64,000 nt of DNA from DATAWK01 sp036267255 (GTDB lineage Bacteria > Acidobacteriota > Terriglobia > Terriglobales > Acidobacteriaceae): NCBI GenBank assembly GCA_036267255.1, contig DATAWK010000043.1:62001-126000 (forward strand). The letters run 5' to 3'. The notes under the pieces are model-generated. The model was not told the origin of the DNA and searched no databases. It saw only the letters and a list, made by a program, of their open reading frames with translations. Below, one piece after another: positions 8,519 to 17,110 of this stretch. How positions within the stretch are numbered: position 1 is the stretch's first letter; the number at the start of each line of letters is the position of its first letter. Both the position numbers and the translations under genes were made by a program.

Positions 8519-9625
8519 ATGTTGAAGAAAGTCTGGCTGGCAGCAGCCATCCTCGTAATCTCCACCACAGGATGGGCGCAGCAAACGGCCAAAATCCACG
8601 GTCATGCGCAGGATCCACTCGGTATTGCGATTGCGAACGCCAAGGTCTCCCTCTCGCCCGATGGCAGGACCATAAAATATTCCTTCCCGACCGACGCCAA
8701 TGGCGACTACAAGGGCGACGGCATCGCTGCCGGTACCTACATGGTCGTGTTGCAGAGCACGAATGCTGCGAACACCAACAACAAGGCCTCCACGGATGCC
8801 ATACCGAACGTCGTCGATTATCAGCGCGACGTCGTGTTTACCGCCGGACAAGACAAACAGGTGGATTTTGACCTCACGCGCCAGGCATACGTCGACAAGC
8901 TATCGCCGGAGCAGAAGAAAGCTCTCCAAGAAGCCCGCGGCAAGAATGCCGTGATTGTGAAGGAGAACGCTCAGATCAAGAACCTGAATGCCATGATGCA
9001 GCAGGCTCGCGCAGACCGGAAGGCGGGCAACTATGACCAGGCCATTGCTTTGGACCAGCAGGCTACGCAGTTAAAGCCCGACGAGGGTCTGCTGTGGTAT
9101 GAGCTGGGCGATAGCCAGCTCGGCGCCAAGAAGTATGACGATGCTGTCACCAGCTACAAAAAGTCGCTGGACCTCCTCCAGGCGGCAAAGGATTCCAAAC
9201 CGGCAGTCATTGCCTCCGCGGACAACAATCTTGGCGAGGCGTATGCAAAATCCGGCAAGAGCGACCAGGCCGTTCCCGCCTATGAGGCAGCCGTAAAGGC
9301 CGACCCTGCCAACGCAGCCATGTACTACCGCAACGAAGCCGTCGTCCTGTACAAGTCGGGCCAGGGGGATGCCGCTGGTGCTGCTGCGGACAAGGCGATT
9401 GCCGCCGACCCGAACAGCCCGGTCCCGTACTACATCAAGGGTTGGAGCCTGGTGCAGAAGGCCACGGTCGATCCTAAAACGCAAAAGATCCTCCTGCCGC
9501 CCGGATGCGCCGATGCTTATAGAAAGTTCCTGGAGTTGGCGCCCACCGGTCCGCTGGCCGATGATGCGCGCAACATTCTCAACTCCGCCGGGGAAAAGAT
9601 TAACTCTTCCTACCACAAACATTGA
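8519..9625 (+). CDS. Secreted protein: carboxypeptidase-regulatory-like domain plus TPR repeats
   Basis: 368 residues with a signal peptide (MLKKVWLAAAILVISTTGWA). An Ig-like carboxypeptidase-regulatory domain follows at about 22-115 (GHAQDPLGIAIANAKVSL...YKGDGIAAGTYMVVL), and then three or four TPR helices pairs (RKAGNYDQAIALDQQATQLKPDEGL; KKYDDAVTSYKKSL; GKSDQAVPAYEAAV). This combination is typical of exported acidobacterial scaffolding proteins; the partner is unknown. It has its own possible promoter and an excellent terminator, so it is probably a single-gene unit. ATG 8519 follows the purine-rich GGGAGAAAG. Confidence 0.8.
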   Translation: MLKKVWLAAAILVISTTGWAQQTAKIHGHAQDPLGIAIANAKVSLSPDGRTIKYSFPTDANGDYKGDGIAAGTYMVVLQSTNAANTNNKASTDAIPNVVDYQRDVVFTAGQDKQVDFDLTRQAYVDKLSPEQKKALQEARGKNAVIVKENAQIKNLNAMMQQARADRKAGNYDQAIALDQQATQLKPDEGLLWYELGDSQLGAKKYDDAVTSYKKSLDLLQAAKDSKPAVIASADNNLGEAYAKSGKSDQAVPAYEAAVKADPANAAMYYRNEAVVLYKSGQGDAAGAAADKAIAADPNSPVPYYIKGWSLVQKATVDPKTQKILLPPGCADAYRKFLELAPTGPLADDARNILNSAGEKINSSYHKH

Positions 9626-9651
9626 TTCCTGGCGCCTGGCGTCAGCAACAG

Positions 9652-9686
9652 CGGCCTCTGATTTCCGTCAGGGGCCGTTTTCTTTT
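9652..9686 (+). terminator. Rho-independent terminator of the TPR gene
   Basis: A ten-pair stem (CGGCCTCTGA at 9652-9661 with TCAGGGGCCG at 9668-9677, one G-U pair), a six-base loop, then TTTTCTTTT. It lies 26 bases past the TPR gene stop and 36 bases before the next start. Confidence 0.85.
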
Positions 9687-9722
9687 CCACCATGCTTTTC
9701 TAAGACGGGCCACGCTCGTACC

Positions 9723-11030
9723 ATGAACACCATGCATCGGAATATCGCCGCCAATCCGCCTCCGCTTTCCTTTGCACAGGCGCTGGTCTCGGTCGCGGCG
9801 CAGGCGGCGCTTCTGTTGGAAACATCGCCCGCCCAGGAGGCAGTCTCCCTTGCGGATTCGCTGGGCCGTGTACTGGCCGCACCGATCCTTGCAGACCGCG
9901 ACCAGCCGCCGTTTGACCGCGCTACCCGCGATGGCTACGCCGTCCGCGCCGCAGACCTGGTGAGCGGCCAGCCGTTGCGCATCCTCGGCCAGGTACGCGC
10001 AGGAGAGGCATGGCCGGGCGATCAACCGCCTTTAGCCTCCGGCCAGGCCATTGAGATCATGACCGGCGCGCCGATGCCCGCAGGGGCCGATGCCGTGCTG
10101 ATGGTCGAACATGCGGAACGCAGCCCAGATAATGCCACGCTTCGCCCTGCCACAGGCCGCGTCCTGGCGCCCGGAGCCAATTTCGTGCCCCGCGCCAGCG
10201 AGGCCCGCAACGGCGATTGTCTGGCTGCTCCCGGCACCCGCATGGGTGTTCCTCATATCGCCGTTGCTGCGGGATGCGGCTTGACCAGCCTCTCCGTCTA
10301 CGCCCGGCCTCGCGTGGCCATCCTTGCTACAGGAGATGAGCTGGTTGAACCGGCTTCGCCCGCCGCCCCCATCGCCGCACACCAAATCTACAACTCCAAC
10401 AGCGATTCCACCGCTGCGCTGGTGCAGCTGGCTGGCGCGATCCCCGTTCGCCTGCCCATTGCGCGCGACCGTCACCAGGACATTGCCGACGGCATCCGTG
10501 CCGGACTCGATGCCGACCTGCTGCTGCTTTCCGGCGGCGTTTCGATGGGAAAATACGATCTGGTCGAAGAGGTCCTCACCGGTTTTGACGCCGAGTTCTT
10601 CTTTACCGGCGTGCGTATCCAGCCGGGAAAACCGCTGGTCTTTGGCCGCATCCCCGCGGGCAACATTCCAGCCAGTAACGCGCATCCGGCCCGCTATTTC
10701 TTCGGACTGCCGGGCAATCCTCTTTCCACCATGGTCACCTTTGCCCTCTTCGTACGCCCTTTGCTGGCCGCTCTTGCAGGCGAAAAAGACTGGCAACCGC
10801 CCTTCGCGCTGGCGCGTCTTACACAGGATTTTCAGCATGCTCCCGGCCTGACGCGTTTTCTCCCCGCATGGCTGGATACCACGCAGGCAGAACCGACCGT
10901 CACGCCCGTTCCCTGGCACGGCTCCGGCGATCTGGCCGCCAATGCGCGCGCAAATTGCTACCTCGTCGCTCCGGAAGACCTGCCGCTGGTCCCCGCAGGA
11001 ACCTATGTCCGCGTCCTGCTGCGAGGCTAA
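9723..11030 (+). CDS. moeA: MoeA, molybdopterin molybdenumtransferase
   Basis: 435 residues from ATG 9723 (an alternative ATG is three codons on). MoeA inserts molybdate into adenylylated molybdopterin to make Mo cofactor. Family marks include PPFDRATRDGYAV in domain 1, ATGDEL, the YNSNS segment, the SGGVSMGKYDLV loop that binds the pterin phosphate, and LPGNPLS. It stands alone after a strong terminator; moaC is 6 kb away at 17111 and the other moa/mob genes are not in the window. Confidence 0.93.
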   Translation: MNTMHRNIAANPPPLSFAQALVSVAAQAALLLETSPAQEAVSLADSLGRVLAAPILADRDQPPFDRATRDGYAVRAADLVSGQPLRILGQVRAGEAWPGDQPPLASGQAIEIMTGAPMPAGADAVLMVEHAERSPDNATLRPATGRVLAPGANFVPRASEARNGDCLAAPGTRMGVPHIAVAAGCGLTSLSVYARPRVAILATGDELVEPASPAAPIAAHQIYNSNSDSTAALVQLAGAIPVRLPIARDRHQDIADGIRAGLDADLLLLSGGVSMGKYDLVEEVLTGFDAEFFFTGVRIQPGKPLVFGRIPAGNIPASNAHPARYFFGLPGNPLSTMVTFALFVRPLLAALAGEKDWQPPFALARLTQDFQHAPGLTRFLPAWLDTTQAEPTVTPVPWHGSGDLAANARANCYLVAPEDLPLVPAGTYVRVLLRG

Positions 11031-11199
11031 ACCGGCACCGATGCAATCGCATGAAATGCCTGCTGAATGCAGCGCAATGGTCTGTACAGTTCGTAACATT
11101 CCGGCTACGATCACTCATCAAGAGAGCATTCGAGGACGAGCTGGTCTTCTGACAATTCAGTTCGCTGCTGGGTCTTGACCGGATGACACCTGCAAGAAT

Positions 11200-12135
11200 T
11201 TGGAGCGATGTGAGGCACATTTGATAACGGTAGAAAATTGCCTTGCCTGCAATAGCGGCGATCTGAAAGAAACATCCGCGATGGTCTCTCCTTTCCTTGC
11301 CAGAAGAGTCTGGGATCGAAGGCCGTTTCCCGTCAAAATTTCTCGCTGTAAGCGCTGCAATTTCGCCTTCTTCAATCAACGCATGGACGAGGACGAAGAA
11401 CGCCGGCTCTATACCGGCTACAGGCTATCGGAATACCGGCAGATGCGTTTCTCCTGTGAGCCTTGGTACACCGAAACCTTCAACGCAAATCTGAACACGC
11501 CGGAAGTCTGGAGCATGCGCAAAGGAAAACTTGCGGATGTGTTTCGCGAACAATTTCGCGACTACAAGATATCCAGCATTCTTGATTTCGGCGGGGATCG
11601 CGGAGAATTGATTCGCGATTTGATCCCCGGAGCGACACGCTATGTGTATGAGATATCCGATGTGGAGACGCTGCCTGGCATCCTTCCTCTGCGCAGCCTG
11701 GAGGCTTGCAGACAACATCGCTTCGATCTGATCTTATCGAGCAATGTGCTGGAGCATGTCGGATTCCCTCGGCAGACGCTGGGCCAGATGCAGGCCATTG
11801 CCACTCCGGGAACCCTTGTATTCCTTGATATTCCCTACGAATCCCCATTCAGCTTGTTCACCGTCGCGAAGAGACTGACGCAGAATGGCACCTTACTCGC
11901 TCTGCGGCCTGACATTGGAATGTCTCTGCTGCATAGCGGAGCGTTGGTGCAGATGCATGAGCACGTCAACTATTTTTGCCCACAGGCCTTGAATCAACTG
12001 GTTGATTCTATGGGATGGAAGATACTCGCCAGCGGAGTCTACACTCTCGGCATCTATAAACTTGGCCCGATCAAGGTACCCAGCGGAAAAATGACCTGGT
12101 GCGTGGCACAAATTGGTGACACAAAGCAGTTGTAA
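11200..12135 (+). CDS. Zinc-ribbon class I SAM-dependent methyltransferase
   Basis: 311 residues from a TTG start; a later start cannot be excluded. The N-terminus has a CxxC pair (CLAC at 14-17) and a second pair (CKRC near 50), fitting a small zinc ribbon. The middle carries a Rossmann methyltransferase core (ILDFGGDRGELIRDL, then LILSSNVLEHVGFPRQTL). The overall plan resembles methyltransferases that modify sugars or small molecules in surface polysaccharide or natural-product clusters, but neighbours give no substrate. Roughly 170 bases separate it from moeA, so it probably has its own promoter. The GDRG in motif I replaces the usual GxGxG. Confidence 0.7.
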   Translation: MERCEAHLITVENCLACNSGDLKETSAMVSPFLARRVWDRRPFPVKISRCKRCNFAFFNQRMDEDEERRLYTGYRLSEYRQMRFSCEPWYTETFNANLNTPEVWSMRKGKLADVFREQFRDYKISSILDFGGDRGELIRDLIPGATRYVYEISDVETLPGILPLRSLEACRQHRFDLILSSNVLEHVGFPRQTLGQMQAIATPGTLVFLDIPYESPFSLFTVAKRLTQNGTLLALRPDIGMSLLHSGALVQMHEHVNYFCPQALNQLVDSMGWKILASGVYTLGIYKLGPIKVPSGKMTWCVAQIGDTKQL

Positions 12136-12243
12136 ATCCGATCGTTCTGCCTGCCAGTTTTAATCCTTCGAGCCTTTATTTTGTGCACGTTTCTGCGCCT
12201 AAATGGTGAAGCCGTTTTCGGTATATTCGATTATTAAGGCGAG

Positions 12244-12266
12244 ATTGATAGGAAATTCCTATCAAT
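12244..12266. promoter_or_regulatory. OxyR-box-like operator, perfect 11-1-11 palindrome
   Basis: ATTGATAGGAA and TTCCTATCAAT flank a single central base. Inside sits ATAG-N7-CTAT, the half-site spacing of the OxyR binding consensus. It lies 29 bases before the GTG of the adjacent oxyR gene, where LysR-family autoregulatory sites usually sit. A second ATAG-N7-CTAT one helical turn away is not evident. Confidence 0.7.
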
Positions 12267-12294
12267 GGCGTAGTTTGGTGTAGGAGGTGGTTTT

Positions 12295-13287
12295 GTGTCT
12301 TTGGGTGGAATCACATTGCGCGACCTGGAGTATGCCCTGGCGGTGGAGCAGCACCAGCATTTTGGCAAAGCGGCGGAAGCGGTACGAGTGAGCCAGCCGA
12401 CGCTGAGCGAGCAAATCCGAAAACTGGAGGATCAACTGGGGATCGTTTTGTTCGAGCGGACGAACCGGACCGTGGTGCCTTCCATAAAGAGCCAGGCGGT
12501 GCTGCGGCAGATGGAAGTGGTGCTGGTGGAGACGCAGCGGCTGCTCGATGTGGCGAAACATGCGGGGGAGCCGTTCTCCAGCATTCTGCGCGTGGGTGCG
12601 ATTGCGACGCTGGGGCCGTACTACTTTCCTTACCTGTTGAAGAAGACGCACAAGCAGTTCCCATCGCTGGCGCTGCGGTTGACGGAGGGGCGGACGGCGG
12701 AGCTGTTGCAGTCGCTGCGGCGGGGCGATCTGGACTGCGTGCTGGTGGCGATGCCGATTGAAGGCAGCGGGCTGGCGTGGCAGCAGCTTTTCTTCGAGCC
12801 GTTTTTTCTGGTGTGTCCGGTGGGGCATCCGCTGGCGGCGAAGGGTGCGGGGGAGCAGCCGTTGAGCCTGTCGCGGCTGAAGACGAGCGGGCTGCTGTTG
12901 CTGGAGGAGGGCCATTGCCTGCGCGAGCATGCCCTGTCGTTGTGTCGTGGGCCTGCTCCCGTGGCGCAGCGGCATGCGACGGGACTGGAGACGCTGTGGC
13001 ACATGATTGCGGCGGGGGAGGGTTACTCGCTGCTGCCGTCGCTGTCGCTGCAGCACCGGCAGATGACGGACCGGCTGGTGAGCGTTCGCGAGATTGAGGA
13101 GCCGGATGCGGGACGGACGATTGCGCTGGTGTGGCGCGCGAGCGATCCGCGCTCGCGGGAGTTCGGCGTGTTCGCGGACTTTCTGCAGGGGAATGCTCCG
13201 CTGGCGGTGCGGACGAATGTTTCGCCGGAGAAGAATGCGGAAGAGAAGGTTAAGGGGAAGAAACGGGGAGTGAAGCGGGTGCGGTAG
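12295..13287 (+). CDS. oxyR: OxyR, hydrogen-peroxide-sensing LysR-type regulator
   Basis: 330 residues. An N-terminal winged helix-turn-helix (FGKAAEAVRVSQPTLSEQIRKLE) is followed by the LysR effector domain. The segment EEGHCLREHALSLC places cysteines at about 208 and 217, the same nine-residue spacing as the redox-active C199/C208 pair of E. coli OxyR, with the conserved GHCLR context. This distinguishes it from generic LysR proteins. The GTG start at 12295 is set by TAGGAGGTGG just upstream. No catalase or peroxidase gene lies beside it. The C-terminal 30 residues are basic and unlike the family, perhaps a disordered tail. Confidence 0.9.
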   Translation: MSLGGITLRDLEYALAVEQHQHFGKAAEAVRVSQPTLSEQIRKLEDQLGIVLFERTNRTVVPSIKSQAVLRQMEVVLVETQRLLDVAKHAGEPFSSILRVGAIATLGPYYFPYLLKKTHKQFPSLALRLTEGRTAELLQSLRRGDLDCVLVAMPIEGSGLAWQQLFFEPFFLVCPVGHPLAAKGAGEQPLSLSRLKTSGLLLLEEGHCLREHALSLCRGPAPVAQRHATGLETLWHMIAAGEGYSLLPSLSLQHRQMTDRLVSVREIEEPDAGRTIALVWRASDPRSREFGVFADFLQGNAPLAVRTNVSPEKNAEEKVKGKKRGVKRVR

Positions 13288-13411
13288 GGTGAAGGCTTAT
13301 CTGTTTCAGTCGCGTCGCAGCTAATCATGCTGTGATACATTGAAGACGAGTTGCACATCTGCATCGGTCAGTGACTGAAGCTAAAACAAGTTGGCGACTC
13401 AGGAGAAAATC

Positions 13412-14593
13412 ATGAAACCATCTACGGCAAAATCTGCCGACGTCCTTCCATTTTCCTACCATTCTTTTCGTAACATTAGCTGCCCAGAAGACACTGCGAA
13501 TGGCCGCAAAGTATTTTCGGGGCATGCTCCAGTGATGGCAGTCCTGAAGCTTTCAACAGATGAGAATGTTCGTGCCTATCTGCTCGAAGCCGAGGGCAAG
13601 CAGCGCAGACGCGAAACCCAGGTAAACAAAGAGATCCGACAAACCCTTGAGAAACATCCCGAGCTATTCTCCATTCTGAACGGAGGCTTGGTGATTGTTG
13701 CGCATAGTCATGAGGTTGACGAACAGAAGAAGCTTCTTTACCTCACCCACGCCAGCATCATCAATGGATCTCAGACACAGGGTGTTCTCAAGGATTTTTT
13801 TGAGAATGCGCTTTCTGAGGATACTGACATTCCGTCAGTTCACGTTAAGTACGAGCTTATCGTCACAGATGACGAGGATTTGATCGGTGAGATCTCCATC
13901 GCACGAAATTTCCAGAATGACGTAGCGAGCATCTCAATTGCCGGCAGACGTGGTCAGCTGGATGAATTGCAACGGGCTCTTAGAAAGGGCATTCCCGGAG
14001 CGAAGCTCAAAAAATCGGAAACAGAGCTTTCTGATGATTATGTACAGACCGAGCGATTGCTCCAAGTGATCACTGCTCTTATTCCAGCGTCGCTATGGCC
14101 CAAAGCTGGTGAGGCTGATAATCCAAATAAGGTTTACACCTACAGCATGAAGGCGAAGTGCTTAAAGGAATTTCAGGAAATCTATCTCAAAGCCCATGAT
14201 CGCAAGCACCCTGAATATGAAAGCGCTCGCGAGTTGTATCAATTCTACTTAGATATTGCCCCAGAAGCCTTACATCTATATGAAAGATGGAAAGCCCATC
14301 AAGGTTTTGCCGGGACGGGGATTCGCTCTATAACCCGTGAAGGTCGCGAGATCGTGGAAGTCCCAGACGGCATCATATTTCCTATCATCGCTTCTCTCTC
14401 TGCCTTTGCGAGAAAGACTGAAGACGGCTGGAGAATCAAGCCTCCAAAACTTTTCAGAGACGAAGAGGTCATCCGCGCGGCAAAATCTGTCTACCAGAGC
14501 ATAGCCGGTTCCAACCCATGGCTTATGGGTAAGAGCAAGGCTTGCTATTTTGCTCTGAATCAGATCACGTCGATTTATCAACGCCTCTCATAA
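13412..14593 (+). CDS. AIPR-like protein (abortive phage infection family)
   Basis: 393 residues from the ATG at 13412, which has AGGAG six bases ahead; a TTG seven codons upstream is less likely. The block ILNGGLVIVAHSH...ASIINGSQTQGVL matches the core of AIPR domains (NNG-I then IVNGxQT), a family first linked to abortive phage resistance and often found with restriction or other defence genes. The N-terminal third carries the basic EAEGKQRRRETQVNKEIRQTL stretch. No partner toxin, nuclease or methylase is adjacent. The gene is visibly more AT-rich than its neighbours and lies next to a REP/RAYT cluster, suggesting acquisition. Biochemical activity is unknown. Confidence 0.65.
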   Translation: MKPSTAKSADVLPFSYHSFRNISCPEDTANGRKVFSGHAPVMAVLKLSTDENVRAYLLEAEGKQRRRETQVNKEIRQTLEKHPELFSILNGGLVIVAHSHEVDEQKKLLYLTHASIINGSQTQGVLKDFFENALSEDTDIPSVHVKYELIVTDDEDLIGEISIARNFQNDVASISIAGRRGQLDELQRALRKGIPGAKLKKSETELSDDYVQTERLLQVITALIPASLWPKAGEADNPNKVYTYSMKAKCLKEFQEIYLKAHDRKHPEYESARELYQFYLDIAPEALHLYERWKAHQGFAGTGIRSITREGREIVEVPDGIIFPIIASLSAFARKTEDGWRIKPPKLFRDEEVIRAAKSVYQSIAGSNPWLMGKSKACYFALNQITSIYQRLS

Positions 14594-14602
14594 CTGAAGT
14601 GC

Positions 14603-14636
14603 ACGCCGCCGGATCCTGTAAATGAACTGGCGGCGT
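14603..14636. terminator. Hairpin after the AIPR-like gene
   Basis: An eight-pair perfect stem, ACGCCGCC (14603-14610) with GGCGGCGT (14629-14636), starts nine bases past the stop codon. There is no T-tract, so it may act as an RNA end-protecting hairpin rather than an intrinsic terminator. Confidence 0.4.
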
Positions 14637-14693
14637 TAGCTCTCGCTTGAGGCGCCCGCAGGTGCGTGACTTGCACTTTATTACTTACCGTTG

Positions 14694-15230
14694 AGCGAGC
14701 ATCATGTACCCGTGATTCCCGCGGAGCGAGCGGATTGAGAGCAATGAGCAAACTACCCCATGCTAGCTACGCGAGCATGGGGCACCCGCATTTTCTTATC
14801 ATCCGGGTTCTTTTGTGAGCCGGGGAATTTCGCACTGCCGAGAAACTACCCGGATTCTCGACAGAGCGAGCGGATTCTGAGCGGTAAGCAAACTACCCCA
14901 TGCTAGTCACGCGAGCATGGGGCACCCGCATTTTCTTATCATCCGGATTCTTCTGTGAGCCGAGAATTTCACACTGTTGAGAAACTATCTGGATTCTCGA
15001 TTGAGCGAACGGATTTTGAGCAGTAAGCAAACTACCCCATGCTAGCTTTCCACCCCAGCGAGCACGCTCGCCGGGGACCCCGGTGCGCGAGCATGGGGCA
15101 CCCGGATTCTCTATTGAATGGGAAATTTCGCACTTCTAGCGAAAAACCCCAGGTGAGCTACGCGCACCTGGGGCACCCGGATTTTCTTATCATCCGGATT
15201 CTCGATTGAGCGAGCGGCTTCAGCGGAGCG
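14694..15230. repeat. Tandem REP-like hairpin array upstream of the RAYT gene
   Basis: This gene-free stretch consists of roughly 140-base units. Each has a GAGCGAGCGGATT-like block, AGCAAACTA, a hairpin, then GGCACCCG...TTTTCTTATCATCCGG and an AATTTCGCACT block. Hairpins: CCCCATGCT/AGCATGGGG at 14756-14782 and 14896-14922, the same arms with a 46-base nested insert at 15035-15098, and CCCCAGGTG/CACCTGGGG at 15147-15173. Three keep a nine-base loop (AGCTACGCG or AGTCACGCG). Confidence 0.85.
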
Positions 15231-15255
15231 GGGATTTTCTCCTATACTTCTGGCA

Positions 15256-15720
15256 ATGCCCTGGGGATTAAAGCGATATCAGCAGGCGCGCCACCTGCAC
15301 TTTGTTACTTTCAGTTGTCATCAGCGCAAGACCTATCTTGGGTCGGCTGCGGCGCGCTGTCTGTTTGAAAATTCCCTCGAAACCATGCGGAAGCGGTATG
15401 GGTTCTCTATCGCCGGGTATGTGGTGATGCCGGACCATGTTCATCTGCTGCTGAGTGAGCCTGAGAAAGAACCTCTGGCTGCCGCGTTGCGGGCGATCAA
15501 AGTATCGGTAACGAAACAATCGCGACAACGGCCTTTCTGGCAGCCTCGTTATTACGACTTCAATGTCTACACGGAACGGAAACGTGTGGAGAAGTTGCGG
15601 TACATGCACCGGAATCCGGTGAAGCGTGGATTGGTGGAGAAACCGGAGGAGTGGGCGTGGTCGAGTTTTCAACATTATCTGACGGGGGAGGATGGGGTGG
15701 TGACTCTGCAACCGAAGTAA
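15256..15720 (+). CDS. RAYT, REP-associated tyrosine transposase (Y1/HUH family)
   Basis: 154 residues, the normal size for these domesticated single-strand transposases, which nick and join at REP hairpins. The HUH metal motif is H61-V-H63 (MPDHVHLLL). The nucleophile tyrosine is likely Y116 in the typical YMHRNPVKRGLV context. The N-terminus HFVTFSCHQRKTYL is also family-like. The gene is intact and flanked on both sides by hairpins of one family. A TATACT at 15243-15248 is only seven bases from the ATG, which would give a nearly leaderless message. Confidence 0.92.
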   Translation: MPWGLKRYQQARHLHFVTFSCHQRKTYLGSAAARCLFENSLETMRKRYGFSIAGYVVMPDHVHLLLSEPEKEPLAAALRAIKVSVTKQSRQRPFWQPRYYDFNVYTERKRVEKLRYMHRNPVKRGLVEKPEEWAWSSFQHYLTGEDGVVTLQPK

Positions 15721-15725
15721 AAAGA

Positions 15726-15925
15726 CCCATGCTAGCTACGCGAGCATGGGGCACCCGGATTTTCTGGTCATCCAGATTCTTTTGAGAACCGGGCGGATTC
15801 TTTGTGAGCCGGGAAATTTCGCGCTGCGGAGAAACTACCCGCGATTTCCTAATCACTCGGATTTTCTATTGAGCGGAAAGTTTCGCACTGCTGAGAAAAA
15901 GACCCGGATTCTCGACGGAGTGAGT
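15726..15925. repeat. REP-like hairpin and degenerate unit downstream of the RAYT gene
   Basis: The hairpin CCCATGCT/AGCATGGG (15726-15733, 15743-15750) has the same AGCTACGCG loop as the upstream copies. It is followed by decayed versions of the unit: ATTTTCTGGTCATCC, GAGCCGGGAAATTTCGCGCTGC, GAGAAACTACCCG and CCGGATTCTCGACGGAGTGAG. It ends just before the stop of the next, convergent gene. Confidence 0.8.
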
Positions 15926-15928
15926 GGA

Positions 15929-16978
15929 TCAGGAAGCGAGGGCGTCCTTGACCATGGCGAGGGCGCGGCTGCCGGCGGCGGTGAAGGCGGCGACGGTATC
16001 CTTATCGGTTTCGGCCTTGGCATACCAGTTGAGGGTGAGACAGAAATAGACCCAGCGGTCGTCGAAGAACATGGCTCCGGGAGCGCAGAGAGCGTGGAAG
16101 CCGGAGACGTCGATGCTGCCGCCCTTGACGAAGGCGGTGACGCCGAGAGGGAGCGGGAGGAGCCAGATGGCGTCGCCGAGGGTGAGGATGCGACGGAATT
16201 CGTTGAGGGTTTGTTTGTGCTGGAAGAAGCTGCCGTGCAGGGCGCGCTGATAGTAGGAGACGAAATCGTCGGCGGAGGAGGCCAGGGTCTGGACCTGGTT
16301 CATGGGCGAGTTGACGATGGGCAGGTTGGCGGCGGCTCCGATTTCTTCCCAGGTGAAGGTCTTGTAATCCTTGGCGCCGAGGAGATAGCCGAAAAAGACG
16401 CGCGTGCTGTCGGGGATCCTAGTGCTGTGCAGACCGGCGGAGGCGATGAAGGCGCGGACTTTGTCCGGGCCGGCGTGCTTGAGGGACATGTCGGTGCCGG
16501 TGTTGTCGCTGTGCATGATCATGGCTTCGAGCGCGGTGCGCTGGGAGACCTGGCCGATGAGGTTGGGCGGGTTGAAGGTGGCGCTGTCGAGGGACCAGAC
16601 GCCGGCGTCGAGGGTGAGCGGGGTGGTGGAGAGCGTTTGCACGACGGTGGGCGCGTCGGCCTGGCGGAGGGACTCGCAGAGAATGAAGGTCTTGATGGCG
16701 CTGCCGACGAACATGGGTTTGGCGGCGTTGGAGGCGACGAGGAATTCCGGCTTGCCGTTGACGGCGGGTGCGTGGATCTTGAGGGCGACGTCTCCGGGCA
16801 CGGATTTGAAGAGAGCGAGGATTTGCGGCGCGAGTTGCGGGGAGAGCGGCTGGTGGCTCTGTGTCGGGGATTGGGCCGGGGATTGGGCGGAAGATTGTGC
16901 GGAGGCGGATGGAAGCGGCAACGTTGCGACGGTGGCTGCTGCGGCAGAGGCGAGAAATCCGCGCCGTGAATGGACCAT
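15929..16978 (-). CDS. Tat-exported class A beta-lactamase-fold serine hydrolase
   Basis: 349 residues. The N-terminus (SRRGFLASAAAATVATLPLPSASA) is a Tat-type signal, followed by a Q/S/P-rich linker to about residue 45. The beta-lactamase family elements are S93-x-x-K96 (SAIK), the SDN triad S157-D158-N159 (HSDNTGTDM) and a late KGGS. I cannot see a clear ExxLN omega-loop glutamate, so hydrolysis of beta-lactams is not assured and an esterase or peptidase role is possible. ATG 16978 is the one that gives the Tat motif. It is transcribed divergently from moaC. Confidence 0.75.
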   Translation of the reverse strand: MVHSRRGFLASAAAATVATLPLPSASAQSSAQSPAQSPTQSHQPLSPQLAPQILALFKSVPGDVALKIHAPAVNGKPEFLVASNAAKPMFVGSAIKTFILCESLRQADAPTVVQTLSTTPLTLDAGVWSLDSATFNPPNLIGQVSQRTALEAMIMHSDNTGTDMSLKHAGPDKVRAFIASAGLHSTRIPDSTRVFFGYLLGAKDYKTFTWEEIGAAANLPIVNSPMNQVQTLASSADDFVSYYQRALHGSFFQHKQTLNEFRRILTLGDAIWLLPLPLGVTAFVKGGSIDVSGFHALCAPGAMFFDDRWVYFCLTLNWYAKAETDKDTVAAFTAAGSRALAMVKDALAS

Positions 16979-17110
16979 GCTGGTTCTCCTTTTAGGTTGG
17001 AGCGGTGCTGCGATTGCCTTTTGACGTGTGCGGAGTGTAGCACCGGAGAGAGGAGCAAAACTACCGGATTGTGCGCGGTGCGATCCGGAGAGAGGGTATA
17101 GGCTGGTGGG

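Noticed and set aside
14694..15230. A possible CRISPR array.
   Set aside because: Repeated units are about 140 bases with hairpins and conserved flanks; there are no short uniform repeats with unique spacers and no cas genes.
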